Source: CAZNPH01 sp964574985
GTDB taxonomy: Bacteria; Bacteroidota; Bacteroidia; Bacteroidales; SM23-62
DNA length: 64,000 nucleotides
NCBI GenBank assembly: GCA_964574985.1
Contig: CAZNPH010000001.1
Coordinates: 62,001-126,000, forward strand
Direction: 5' to 3'
The notes beneath the pieces were generated by a model. It saw only the letters and a list, made by a program, of their open reading frames with translations, made no database searches and was not told where the DNA came from. The position numbers were made by a program, and so were the translations under genes. Positions 27,218 through 36,900 of this stretch are shown piece after piece; position 1 is the stretch's first letter; every line of letters begins with the position of its first letter.

Positions 27218-28672
27218 TTATAATCCAAATGCATAATACGCGATCAAACCATCCGGATATATACCTTCAACGTACACGCCCCCTTTAAAATTGTCAAGGA
27301 TTTTTTCAATGTCGTCCACATCCCGGACCGGCTGGTTGTTGATCTTGGTCACAATAAATCCTTCCCGGATCCCGGCCGAACGGAATTTTCCGCTTTTCAG
27401 CCCAACAACCCGGACTCCATGTTCTATCTCAAGTTTTTCCATTTCCATTTCGGATAAGGACTCAAATGCAGCGCCCAGAACAGACAAATAATCCCTGGTT
27501 TTAATGACTTTCCCGGTATTTCCTTCCATGTTGCGTAAAACAACATCAAACTGCCTGATCCTGTTGTTCCGGTTGATCCTGACCGACACCTCGTCACCGG
27601 GTTTGTACCGGCTGACCTGTTCCTGTAAACCCGAGGGACTGTTCACGCGTGCTCCGTTGACCTCCAAAATAACATCTCCCGATTTGATCCCCGCTTCTTC
27701 GGCTGCCCCGTCCTCACGGATGCCCGTGATAAGAACGCCTTTTATATCATCAATATTATTCTTTTCCGCCAGTTCCGCCGTCAGTTCGGTAATGGTGACA
27801 CCCAGGATGGCCCTCTGCACAACTCCGTATTCAATGATGTCTCCCACTACTTTCTTTACCAGGCTGACCGGAATGGCGAATGAATTGCCGGAATAGGATC
27901 CTGTACGGGAAGCAATGGCGGCATTCACACCCACCAGTTCACCCCGGACATTCACCAGCGCTCCCCCGCTGTTGCCCGGATTGACAGCCGCATCCGTCTG
28001 TATGAATGATTCAATGGCAAAGTTTTCTGTGAGTATATTGATATTTCTTGCCTTGGCACTTACAATCCCGGCGGTTACCGTGGAGGTCAGGTTATACGGA
28101 TTGCCAACGGCAAGCACCCATTCCCCGAGCTTCAGGATGTCCGAGTTCCCGTATTCAAGACTGGGAAGACCCTGTTCTTCGATCTTGATCACAGCAAGGT
28201 CGGTACTGGGATCGGTCCCGATCACGCTGGCATCGTATGCACGTTTGTCGTTAAGGATCACCTCAATGGCCTGGGATCCCTGAATGACGTGATTGTTGGT
28301 GACAATATACCCGTCATCTGTCAGGATCACCCCCGATCCGTATCCCGTAACCGGCGTAGGTTCCCGGCGATAGTAACGGTCACCGAAGAAGAAATCATAA
28401 AACGGGTTCCCTGATCCTGAATAGGGACTTTCCCGGAGGGTTTTGGTTTTGACATGCACTACCGCGTGAACAGTCTTTTCTGCGGCATATGTGAAATCCG
28501 GCACCTGACCCTGGGGAGGTCCGGGCAGATTCACATAACGCATACTCTTTTTTTCAACGGGAGGTGCAGTATTTTCCGTTTCCGGATAAAAAAACAGGGC
28601 GAAAATAAAAACTGCGATAAGCCCCCCGGTGATCCCCACCAGAACATTGCCGATGATCCTTTTTGCATTCAT
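27218..28672 (-). CDS. degQ: Do/DegQ-family periplasmic serine protease
   Basis: A 484-residue HtrA-type protease/chaperone. It begins with a membrane anchor or signal peptide (residues 6-28). The trypsin-like domain carries the triad in IVTNNHVI (His), STDLAVIKI (Asp) and NPGNSGGALVNVRG (Ser), followed by two PDZ domains (about residues 285-380, with GVLITGIREDGAAEEAGI, and 400-480, with EGFIVTKINNQPV). It degrades or refolds misfolded envelope proteins. Bacteroidota homologues are usually annotated DegQ or DegP. It is divergent from dapF. Confidence 0.93.
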   Translation of the reverse strand: MNAKRIIGNVLVGITGGLIAVFIFALFFYPETENTAPPVEKKSMRYVNLPGPPQGQVPDFTYAAEKTVHAVVHVKTKTLRESPYSGSGNPFYDFFFGDRYYRREPTPVTGYGSGVILTDDGYIVTNNHVIQGSQAIEVILNDKRAYDASVIGTDPSTDLAVIKIEEQGLPSLEYGNSDILKLGEWVLAVGNPYNLTSTVTAGIVSAKARNINILTENFAIESFIQTDAAVNPGNSGGALVNVRGELVGVNAAIASRTGSYSGNSFAIPVSLVKKVVGDIIEYGVVQRAILGVTITELTAELAEKNNIDDIKGVLITGIREDGAAEEAGIKSGDVILEVNGARVNSPSGLQEQVSRYKPGDEVSVRINRNNRIRQFDVVLRNMEGNTGKVIKTRDYLSVLGAAFESLSEMEMEKLEIEHGVRVVGLKSGKFRSAGIREGFIVTKINNQPVRDVDDIEKILDNFKGGVYVEGIYPDGLIAYYAFGL

Positions 28673-28735
28673 GATTGTTTAACGATTTAATTTCTTCTGA
28701 TAGATCAAAAAACTACGCCCGCTTTAACGCGGAAC

Positions 28736-28752
28736 AAAAGCTAAACGCTTTT
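28736..28752. promoter_or_regulatory. Inverted repeat in the degQ-dapF intergenic region
   Basis: AAAAGC and GCTTTT form a 6-bp inverted repeat with a 5-nt spacer, ending 4 nt before the -7 box of dapF. It could be an operator or an incidental AT-rich repeat; the sequence alone does not decide. Confidence 0.25.
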
Positions 28753-28756
28753 AACA

Positions 28757-28764
28757 TATTTTTG
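28757..28764 (+). promoter_or_regulatory. -7 box for dapF
   Basis: TATTTTTG matches TAnnTTTG, 46 nt before the dapF ATG. The -33 region lacks a clear TTTG. Confidence 0.45.
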
Positions 28765-28810
28765 TTGTCATTGTTTACTAAATTTAACCATCATTAACAA
28801 TGGACCGCTT

Positions 28811-29596
28811 ATGCCTTTGCATTTTTCAAAATATCACGGTACGGGAAATGATTTTATCATGATCGATGCCAGCCGCGAATCCGTTCACGCCTTGAATCCG
28901 CAAACCATAAGCGGATTGTGCGACCGTCACACGGGCATCGGGGCAGACGGACTGATCATGATCTCGGAATCCGGTCACGCGGAATTCAAAATGGTTTATT
29001 TCAATTCCGACGGGCATGAAAGTACCCTGTGCGGCAACGGGGGCAGGTGTGCCGTGCTTTTTGCTTCCAAAGCCGGTTTTTTCACCGGAAAATCCGTGCG
29101 TTTTGAAGCACCGGACGGGATCCATCAGGCCGGGATCCTTACCAACCGGCACATCAGGCTGGAAATGGGAGATGTACCCTCTGTAAAAATAGAAAGCGGT
29201 CAATACATCCTGGACACAGGATCCCCGCACCTGGTGATCCCGGTAAAGGACGTGGATTCACTGGATGTCAGGACCCATGGAAGAAAACTCAGTCAGCACA
29301 AAAAATACAGGCCCCGGGGCATCAATGTGAATTTCATGGAATTTCTGGACGAATATGTATTCATCAGAACCTATGAACGGGGGGTCGAGGATGAGACCAT
29401 GTCCTGTGGGACGGGAGCGGTGGCTTCGGCCATAAGTGCAGTGCTTGAAAAAAAATGTGATAAAAATTCAATGAGGGTAAAAACTAACGGCGGGTATCTT
29501 CTGGTTCATCTTGGCGAGAGATCCGGCGGTCAGTTTAAAAAGATTTCACTGGAAGGACCCGCCATACATATCTTTGACGGTTCAGTCAGTATATAG
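28811..29596 (+). CDS. dapF: Diaminopimelate epimerase
   Basis: A 261-residue enzyme that interconverts LL- and meso-diaminopimelate in lysine and peptidoglycan synthesis. Both catalytic cysteines are present: C74 in TLCGNGGRC and C199 in MSCGTGAVAS. The N-terminal FSKYHGTGNDF and the internal GSPHLVI stretch are family hallmarks. It converges on the decayed alkD gene, whose corrected stop (29586-29588) lies inside the last codons of dapF. Confidence 0.97.
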   Translation: MPLHFSKYHGTGNDFIMIDASRESVHALNPQTISGLCDRHTGIGADGLIMISESGHAEFKMVYFNSDGHESTLCGNGGRCAVLFASKAGFFTGKSVRFEAPDGIHQAGILTNRHIRLEMGDVPSVKIESGQYILDTGSPHLVIPVKDVDSLDVRTHGRKLSQHKKYRPRGINVNFMEFLDEYVFIRTYERGVEDETMSCGTGAVASAISAVLEKKCDKNSMRVKTNGGYLLVHLGERSGGQFKKISLEGPAIHIFDGSVSI

Positions 29597-29996
29597 TTCC
29601 TCCCTTCACGCGGCGCAAAGCTTCCCTGCGGCTCAGGAGATTCAATTGACGCGTGTCCGCAAAATCAACAACAAATCGGATTGGCCCTGGAGTATTCTCT
29701 CAGGATCCATCCGATGGCTTTCTGAATAAAAAATTCCCCGGAACCTGACAAACGGGATATATACTCTTCAAGAATTAAGGTATCCCACCATGATTTGCCG
29801 GTGATCATTTCTTCACACAGTCCGATATCATTTGAGGCAGACTTGCGCAGGAACTTATATGCAAGTTCCATGGCGAAATATTGAAATTCCCGCTGGGGCA
29901 ATTTCCAGCATGTGTGAACAATTTCATGTTGAGGGCATACCGGGGATCGGCTCTTTCATTGAATACCTGAGCCAAAGGAATAAGATACTTATGCAT
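29586..29996 (-). pseudogene. DNA alkylation repair protein (AlkD-like), multiply deleted
   Basis: Three pieces of an AlkD-type HEAT-like DNA glycosylase remain in different frames. The first is an N-terminus (MHKYLIPLAQVFNERADP) starting at 29994-29996 and overlapping the gyrB stop. The second, after a frame change near 29920, reads KLPQREFQYFAMELAYKFL...ITGKSWWDT, then jumps to EEYISRLSGSGEFF and QKAIGWILREYSRANP. The last, after another frame change near 29680, is NLLSRREALRRVK, ending at 29586. Relatives have about 230 residues and include a segment after KSWWDT that is absent here. Some 280 bp are missing in total. The first residues and the C-terminus look recently coding, so decay is probably young. 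Confidence 0.8.
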
Positions 29997-32004
29997 CGAT
30001 GTTGGCGTACCTGGCGTGGGTTTCGATGAATTGTCTTCTCGGCGGCACTTCATCTCCCATCAGCATGGAAAAAATCCGGTCGGCTTCGGCTGCACTTTCG
30101 ATGGTGACCTGCCGCAGTGTCCTTTTCTCCGGATTCATGGTGGTTTCCCAGAGCTGTTCGGCATTCATCTCTCCAAGGCCCTTGTATCTCTGCACATGTA
30201 ATCCGCTTTCACTTCCCTGTCCCAATTCCTGTACGGTTTTCCTGCGCTCTTCTTCGGTCCAGCAATATACCTCGTTTTTGCCTTTCCTGATCTGATAAAA
30301 CGGAGGGGTGGCGATGTACAGATACCCCTTTTGTACCAGCTCGACCATATATCTGAAAAAGAAGGTCATGATCAGGGTGGTGATATGGCTCCCGTCCACA
30401 TCGGCATCGGTCATGATGATGACCTTATGGTACCGGAGTCCGTGCAGATTCAGTTCCTTGCTGTCCTCTTCTGTGCCAATGGTAACCCCAAGGGCCGTAA
30501 AGATGTTCTTGATTTCCTCATTCTCAAAGATCTTATGCTGCATGGCTTTTTCCACATTCAAAATCTTCCCGCGAAGGGGCATGATGGCCTGAAAATTCCT
30601 GTCCCTGCCCTGTTTGGCCGTACCGCCTGCCGAATCTCCCTCCACCAGGTACAATTCGGATACCGAAGGGTCTTTCAGGGCACAGTCTGCCAGTTTGCCC
30701 GGCAATCCTGCACCGGACAATACATTTTTGCGCTGCACAAGTTCACGGGCTTTCCGGGCGGCATGCCTTGCATTTGCTGCAAGGACCACTTTCTGTATGA
30801 TGGTTTTCGCATCTTTGGGATTCTCCTCCAGGTAGTTGGCCAGGGATGCACTCACTGCCTGATCCACCGCTCCCATGACTTCACTGTTGCCAAGCTTGGT
30901 TTTGGTCTGCCCTTCGAATTGCGGTTCCTGAACCTTGACAGAGATGATGGCGGTCAACCCTTCCCTGAAATCATCACCGCTGATGTCAAACTTCAATTTG
31001 GCAAGCATCCCGGATTTTTCCGCATAGTTCTTCAGCGTCCGGGTCAGTCCGCGCCTGAATCCCGCCAGGTGGGTCCCGCCTTCAATGGTATTGATATTGT
31101 TCACATAAGAGTGTATGTTCTCGGAATAGGAATTGTTGTACTGCAGGGCAATATCCACCGGAATATCATTCTTCTCGGTTTCGATCACCACCACATCTTC
31201 GATCAGTTTTTCCCGGTTCGCATCCAGTAAAAGCACAAATTCCCTGAGCCCATCCTCCGAGTAAAAGGATTCGGACCGGTAACCTTCCGTTCCTTTTATG
31301 GAACCATTCCCGTTTGCCTGTCCGTTTTCTGCCGATTCTCTTTTGTCCGTGATGGTGAGCCGGATCCCTTTATTCAAAAAGGCCAGTTCACGCAATCTGG
31401 TGGCCAGTATTTCAAAATTAAAATCGGTGGTAATAAAAATGCCCGGATCGGGTCTGAAGGTTACAATGGTTCCTGTTTGACCGGTGTCACCGATTGAGCT
31501 GACATCGGCAAGGGGCCGTCCTTTTTTATATTCCTGAAAAAATATCTTTCCTTCCCGGTGTACTTCAACTTTCAGATGACCCGAAAGGGCATTGACACAC
31601 GAAACCCCTACCCCGTGCAGTCCTCCTGAAACCTTGTAGCTGTCCTTGTTGAACTTGCCGCCTGAATGCAACACCGTCATAACCACTTCGAGAGCGGATT
31701 TTTGTTCTTTTTCGTGATAATCAACCGGTATGCCCCGTCCGTCATCACGGATGGTAATTGTTCCGTCCTGGTTTATGGTGACATCTATCTGCTTACAATA
31801 TCCTGCAAGTGCTTCGTCGATGGAATTGTCAATGACCTCATATACCAAATGATGCAAGCCTTTGACACTGACATCACCGATATACATGGCAGGCCTCTTC
31901 CTTACCGCTTCCAAACCTTCAAGCACCTGTATACTCAAAGCGGAATATTCTCCGTTCCCGCGATCGTTCCCGGATTCTTTCATGAACAATTCTTCTTTAT
32001 CCAT
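29989..32004 (-). CDS. gyrB: DNA gyrase subunit B
   Basis: A 671-residue type IIA topoisomerase ATPase subunit. The GHKL ATPase motifs are EVIDNSIDEAL, DDGRGIPV and GGLHGVGVSCVN. The transducer domain includes QTKTKLGNSEV. The TOPRIM domain carries YLVEGDSAGGTAKQGRD and MTDADVDGSHI. The C-terminal GyrA-binding region has YKGLGEMNAEQLWETTM. Length and motif spelling fit GyrB better than ParE. ATG 32002-32004 is used; an internal M at residue 8 is an alternative start. Its stop overlaps the start of the alkD remnant by 8 bp. Confidence 0.95.
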   Translation of the reverse strand: MDKEELFMKESGNDRGNGEYSALSIQVLEGLEAVRKRPAMYIGDVSVKGLHHLVYEVIDNSIDEALAGYCKQIDVTINQDGTITIRDDGRGIPVDYHEKEQKSALEVVMTVLHSGGKFNKDSYKVSGGLHGVGVSCVNALSGHLKVEVHREGKIFFQEYKKGRPLADVSSIGDTGQTGTIVTFRPDPGIFITTDFNFEILATRLRELAFLNKGIRLTITDKRESAENGQANGNGSIKGTEGYRSESFYSEDGLREFVLLLDANREKLIEDVVVIETEKNDIPVDIALQYNNSYSENIHSYVNNINTIEGGTHLAGFRRGLTRTLKNYAEKSGMLAKLKFDISGDDFREGLTAIISVKVQEPQFEGQTKTKLGNSEVMGAVDQAVSASLANYLEENPKDAKTIIQKVVLAANARHAARKARELVQRKNVLSGAGLPGKLADCALKDPSVSELYLVEGDSAGGTAKQGRDRNFQAIMPLRGKILNVEKAMQHKIFENEEIKNIFTALGVTIGTEEDSKELNLHGLRYHKVIIMTDADVDGSHITTLIMTFFFRYMVELVQKGYLYIATPPFYQIRKGKNEVYCWTEEERRKTVQELGQGSESGLHVQRYKGLGEMNAEQLWETTMNPEKRTLRQVTIESAAEADRIFSMLMGDEVPPRRQFIETHARYANIDA

Positions 32005-32134
32005 CTTTTTTCTGATTAAAAAAACTCAGCTTCAACCGTCCCCCGAAGGTATATCCAAAGAGAAGAATACTGTATTTCCTGGAACAGTCATAAATCTGTC
32101 AATTAAATAACTGATTTTTAGAAAGTTTATTGTA

Positions 32135-32160
32135 ATATCCACCCATTATTACATGGATAT
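32135..32160. promoter_or_regulatory. ATATCCA/TGGATAT inverted repeat in the gyrB leader
   Basis: A perfect 7-bp inverted repeat with a 12-nt spacer lies just downstream of the predicted gyrB start point. The left arm reads ATATCCACC, seven of nine bases of a DnaA box. A further TATATCCA occurs at about 32050. This could be a regulatory site responding to replication or supercoiling, or chance. Confidence 0.3.
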
Positions 32161-32161
32161 A

Positions 32162-32169
32162 CAAATTTA
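32162..32169 (-). promoter_or_regulatory. -7 box for gyrB
   Basis: The minus strand reads TAAATTTG, matching TAnnTTTG. It would give a leader of about 150 nt before the gyrB start. A TTTG lies 23 nt upstream (32193-32196), slightly further than usual. Confidence 0.4.
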
Positions 32170-32221
32170 CTGATTTTTTGTGTCATCTTTTTCAAAAACC
32201 CCCTAAAAATCAGACAGTTTA

Positions 32222-32257
32222 TTAACAAAAAATTAACATGCCGGAAAGATTTTCCGG
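32222..32257 (-). terminator. Probable terminator after the outer-membrane barrel gene
   Basis: On the minus strand CCGGAAA and TTTCCGG form a 7-bp hairpin with a 3-nt loop, 17 bp after the end of the barrel gene. An eight-base spacer is followed by a run of six T. The spacer makes it a weaker intrinsic terminator than the classical form. Confidence 0.4.
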
Positions 32258-32274
32258 GAAAGCCATCCGGTGGT

Positions 32275-33936
32275 TTAAAGGGCATATGAAAAACCGGCCA
32301 TGATTCTGAATCTGTGGGAAGGATATTGATTCCAGATAAGGTAATCAGACCCGATAATCTGGTTCATCTGAATAAAAGCGGACAAAATTTTTGTATAACG
32401 GTATTCCAGGCCGAGATGAAAATTCAGGTAAGCATTCAATTGTTTGTAACCTTCCGGTTCCTTCATATCCCTGGCATATCGTCTTCCTTTCAGGAAAAAC
32501 CCGGCATTTACAATGATCTTGTCCCGCATATTGTATGTACCGTACAGATCGATCTCAACATCCGGTTTATGCCATGCTTTCAGCAAATGATCGGGTGTAT
32601 AGTCATATGTGAAGGCTTTCAGCACAACATCCCAGCGTTGGTGATCCTGGTAATGGAGAGTTCCTCCCAGCCGGCTGACCCGTACATCATCATAATCCAC
32701 AACAAAAGTATTTTCCATGGGATCCAATGTGTCGTTCACATAAAAATGCATATCTTCTACCAGTCCGTACCGGTAACTTAGATCATATGACAACGTGGGG
32801 CTGATATTTCCCTTGACCCCTGCATATCCCATGAGTTTCCTGTTTGTGTTCCTCACGACCAGTCCGGGTGTAATAAAAGGATTTTCCCTTGCAATCTTTG
32901 CATAGGGATTGCCGGTGAGGGATCCCCCGACGCCCAGATACGGCACCATGATTTTCTCCACAACATTAAATTGCAGGCTGGCCCTTGGATGTATGATCAT
33001 ACTCAGGTCATCACCGAGCAGGTTCAGGGTCAGGTCGGCCCCGAGAACATATTTGTAATCCCTTGTGGAGTTTCCCAGCCATGGTTTCAGACTGATTATG
33101 TTGTTGGAAACAGAATCCGTCGGTCCGGTCCCGGACAAATGCTCGGCATGGATGTCAATGCCTGCTGTTTGCTCTCCGAAGAGTTTGTCCAGAGCGGTAC
33201 GGAGCAGTATATGATTCTGATAATGTTCCTTCCGGTCCCCGGCAAAATCATAATGCAACCCGGCCCGGTAATTCAAATGTGAAGAATCCACATGTGCGGA
33301 AGAAATATTCAAATTTGCCCCGGCCATGAAGAACTGCTGATTGATACTGTCCCTGGAGGGGGCCTCAATGTTCAGGGAAGGATTGTAGCCATAATGATGG
33401 ACATTGATATGACGGGCCTGTATGTCTCCGGAGACAACGGATCTCCTTCTGATCTGTTTGGCGTACAATAGTGCTTCTGTATTTCCGTATGCCGCATATA
33501 CATCCTGGTCGTTTTCCAGCCGGATATCACTGTTGGTGCTGTTATGATGGAGATAAAAACCAAAAGACCGGTCCTTTGAGCGCAATGAATTTATGCTCAG
33601 TTCACCCAGCGGGGATAAATGATTGCCGAGGCCCAGCTTCAGATACGTCTTATATAGCTTGTCCAGAGGCTCTCCCAGAAGATTTGCAGGTTGTATGGGG
33701 CTGAGTTCGAAATCTGTTTTGATCTTCCGGGGAGTGAGTATATAGTTGAATTCCGGCTGCAGCTCCAGCGTATCTTCAAATTCGGGAAGAAGATTAATCT
33801 TACTGGCCTCTGAGACAACCGGTTTATAGTTCTTCACCACCACCACTTCTTTCCTGATCTCCTCCTGCGCAAAGCAGGACCATGAAAAGCTCAGGATCAT
33901 GAACAGGGCGGTATATTTCAAGGGCATATATTTCAT
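32275..33936 (-). CDS. Outer-membrane beta-barrel protein (TonB-receptor-like)
   Basis: A 553-residue protein with a signal peptide (residues about 1-23, SWSCFAQ) followed by a conserved-looking mature N-terminus (KEVVVVKNYKPVVSEASKIN, then LLPEFEDT). The rest alternates amphipathic strands and turns and ends with the aromatic-rich strand RFRIMAGFSYAL, as expected for an outer-membrane beta-barrel. There is no plug domain or TonB box, so it is not a full TonB-dependent receptor. The start overlaps the stop of the large TPR gene by 4 bp (ATGA), so the two proteins are probably made together and may interact. No substrate is apparent. Confidence 0.78.
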   Translation of the reverse strand: MKYMPLKYTALFMILSFSWSCFAQEEIRKEVVVVKNYKPVVSEASKINLLPEFEDTLELQPEFNYILTPRKIKTDFELSPIQPANLLGEPLDKLYKTYLKLGLGNHLSPLGELSINSLRSKDRSFGFYLHHNSTNSDIRLENDQDVYAAYGNTEALLYAKQIRRRSVVSGDIQARHINVHHYGYNPSLNIEAPSRDSINQQFFMAGANLNISSAHVDSSHLNYRAGLHYDFAGDRKEHYQNHILLRTALDKLFGEQTAGIDIHAEHLSGTGPTDSVSNNIISLKPWLGNSTRDYKYVLGADLTLNLLGDDLSMIIHPRASLQFNVVEKIMVPYLGVGGSLTGNPYAKIARENPFITPGLVVRNTNRKLMGYAGVKGNISPTLSYDLSYRYGLVEDMHFYVNDTLDPMENTFVVDYDDVRVSRLGGTLHYQDHQRWDVVLKAFTYDYTPDHLLKAWHKPDVEIDLYGTYNMRDKIIVNAGFFLKGRRYARDMKEPEGYKQLNAYLNFHLGLEYRYTKILSAFIQMNQIIGSDYLIWNQYPSHRFRIMAGFSYAL

Positions 33937-36900
33937 GGTTGCTCCTCATTGTTTTCCCCGCCTGAACCGGGTTCTGCAAATTGCTCCGGTCCCTGCTTAT
34001 CCTCCGGGGCTTTCAGTTCATTCATTTTTTTCTGTGCGATATCCAGGATGCCGTCGTCTGTTTCTTCATAGTAATCAAGGATGCTTTGAAGAGTATGCAT
34101 GGCCTGAAAATCATCCCCCCGTCCGGCATAAATATCGGAAAGCAATACAAAGGCTTTGGCCATCCAATATTGATGGGGTGTGTTTTCTTCTATAAATTCG
34201 AAGATGACCTTTTCCGCCTCATCTGTTTCTCCGCGCCTGTAAAGTATTTCAGCAACCCGGTATTTGGATTCTGCGCCTTCCCGGCTTTTCGTTTCCCCGG
34301 ACACTTTCCTGAATTCCTCAAGCGCAAGTGCCAGGCGGTCCTGCAAATAAAAGGACCTGGCGATTGTAAACCGGGCCTCCCTGATCAGTTCTTCGGAAAG
34401 TTTCTCATTCATCATCAGCTCTCTTGCAGCATCAATTGTATTTCCGTACTCTTCCAGCTCAAAATAGCACCTCATCTTTCCGATCCTCGCCATTTTCAGG
34501 TGATCCTGAACCTCAGCCAATCCCTCGAGCATAAGAAATTCCTCCAGCGCCGCACGGATATTCCCGAGATCGTAATTGATTTCGGAAGCCGATACCAGTG
34601 CGGGTTCGGTAAAAATATTCCGGGGGGCGCGGATCACATAATTATAATCTTCAAGGGCCCGGGCAAAATCACCGGATCTCCGGTGGCATTCGGCTTTGTA
34701 GAAATGGGCGTTGATCAGGAAATTCCCCTGCTCAAATCTGGATATGTATTCGCTGAATTCATGAATTGCCCGTTCACAATTCCCGGCCATATAGAGATTC
34801 TCGGCAGACGTATAAACCAGGGAATCCTGCTCTTCAACCGTGATATTTACCATTTCACCCATGGACTCCACGAAATCCAGGTAAGCATTGATGTTGTTTA
34901 TTTCCATGTAAACATTCCGCAGTCCTGTAAGCGCATGTCTTGCTTCTGCAGTCCCTGGAAAAAGCGTAACCGCTTTTTTGTAGTTTTCAATGGCCTCCTG
35001 GTTCCTGCCCGTATTGAAATACTGCAATCCGAGTTGCACGTATGCCTTGCTGACATACCCGCTATTAGGGAAATTCCCGATGATCTCCTGATATTTTTTG
35101 ATGGCAGCTGCCGGTTTCTGCAAAACCTCCAGGCTTTGGCCCTGCTCATACAATGCATCATCCGTATAGGGTGAATCCGGATATTCTTCCTGCAGGTTCT
35201 CAAGGATTTCGATCTTCTTGTTGTGATTGCCCATCACCCCCAGTGAAATGGCTTTCTGGAAAAGTGCGTAATCCACATCCAGCATTCCCGCATTAATGGC
35301 ATTCTCATAATATTCAATGGCCCTGCCATAAGCGGATGAAATAAAGAAACCGTCCCCGATCCGGTTGAAAGCATCCGGAATCAACCTGGATTTTTCGTCC
35401 TTGTTCAGGGGAATGAATTTCCTGAACCAGGTATTGGCTTCCTCATAATTTCCCCGGTGGAAATGGATATATCCAATGTTGTAATGGCATACAGGATAAA
35501 CATCCAGTTGAAAAGACCCGCTGGTAAGCAGGAAATCGTTGAATTGGGCCAAGGCCTTGTCATATTGCCGGAGCCGGTAAAAAGCCTCCCCTTTCCAGTA
35601 ATAGCACAAAGCTTTGATATCCGGATCATACTTCCCGTATTTCAGGGAAATATCGAATGTATTGATTGCATCATGAAACCTCAGGTTCTTAAACAATTCG
35701 AGTCCGCGAAAATACGCCACACGCTGATAGGCCTTTTCTATGTCTTCATCTTTCCTGCGGATCTTTTCGATGGAGGCCAGTGCATTTTTATAGTTCCGGG
35801 TACGCATGAAAGCCATCAGCAGGAAATTATGTGCCTGGTCTGTCCTCGGAGAGGCAGGATATTCCCGGATATACCGGTTAAAGGCCCTGATGGCTTCATT
35901 GAAAGGCGAATATGACAGCCTGAAGGTGACCAGGGCATAATTAAACATGGCATCTTCACGGATATCCGGATCAAAATTCATTTTTGATGCAGACGAAAAA
36001 GCCATTCTCGCCTGATTCAGATCATCGAGTTTCAGGTAGGAATCTCCGAGATGAAAAAGAGCGTTCTGGCTGATTTTGTCTTGTCTCCGGGAAATTTCCC
36101 TGAACAGTTTTGCGGCTTTTTCATAGTCACCGGTTGAATAATGGGTAAAGGCAAGCTGATATTTTTCCCTTCTGCCCGGATACTTTTCCAATCCATGATA
36201 TCTTTCAAGGTAAGGCAGGGCATCCTGATACCTGTCCAGTTGAAAATAGGCCTCGCCCGTGACTTGAAGCATTTCGGGCAGGCGCTTTTCATTTACTTTC
36301 TCAATCAGGCCGGGAGCGTACTCGATGACCTTGTCATATTTTTCCTGCAGATAATATATCTGGGTGATATAATACGGCACAACGCGGGCAAAAGTGTTGT
36401 CATCCTCCAGGCGAAGGAACCCCTGCAGGGCGGTCTCAAAATTTTTCTGTTCGTATGCAATATGGGAATAGTAATATACTGCCGGTGAAGTATAGCGGGT
36501 ATCCCGGTCCTTGATTTCATAAAAAGCGGTCCGTGCCTGTGCGTACTTTTTCCGCTTGAAAAAAGCATATCCCCGTTTAAAATGATATTCAGCCTGTTCA
36601 TCAGGGTCCAGGAGGCAGGGATCGGTTCTTTCAAACCATTGTACCGCCATGCTGTAACGGTTTTTATCCATATAGTAACGGGCCATTTCAAAACAGGCAT
36701 CGTTGGTTCCCGGACTTTCCGGGTGATTGGCAATGAATGTATACAACAGGTGATCGGCATTGTCATGATACAATCTAACGGCGCACAAAGCCTTGTGATA
36801 TTCGGCGCTCTCCAGGATCCCGGCTGTTTCCTGTTCCGGGCGATCAATGACCCGGTCGAACAATTTCTGGGCGGTTCCGTACTTTTGCTTGCGGAAAAGG

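Noticed and set aside
30331..31230. 299-codon antisense ORF inside gyrB
   Set aside because: It is a mirror frame of gyrB with many Cys and His in unnatural patterns and no independent signals.
33981..35174. 397-codon antisense ORF inside the TPR gene
   Set aside because: It is complementary to an obvious repeat protein and its own sequence has no domain.
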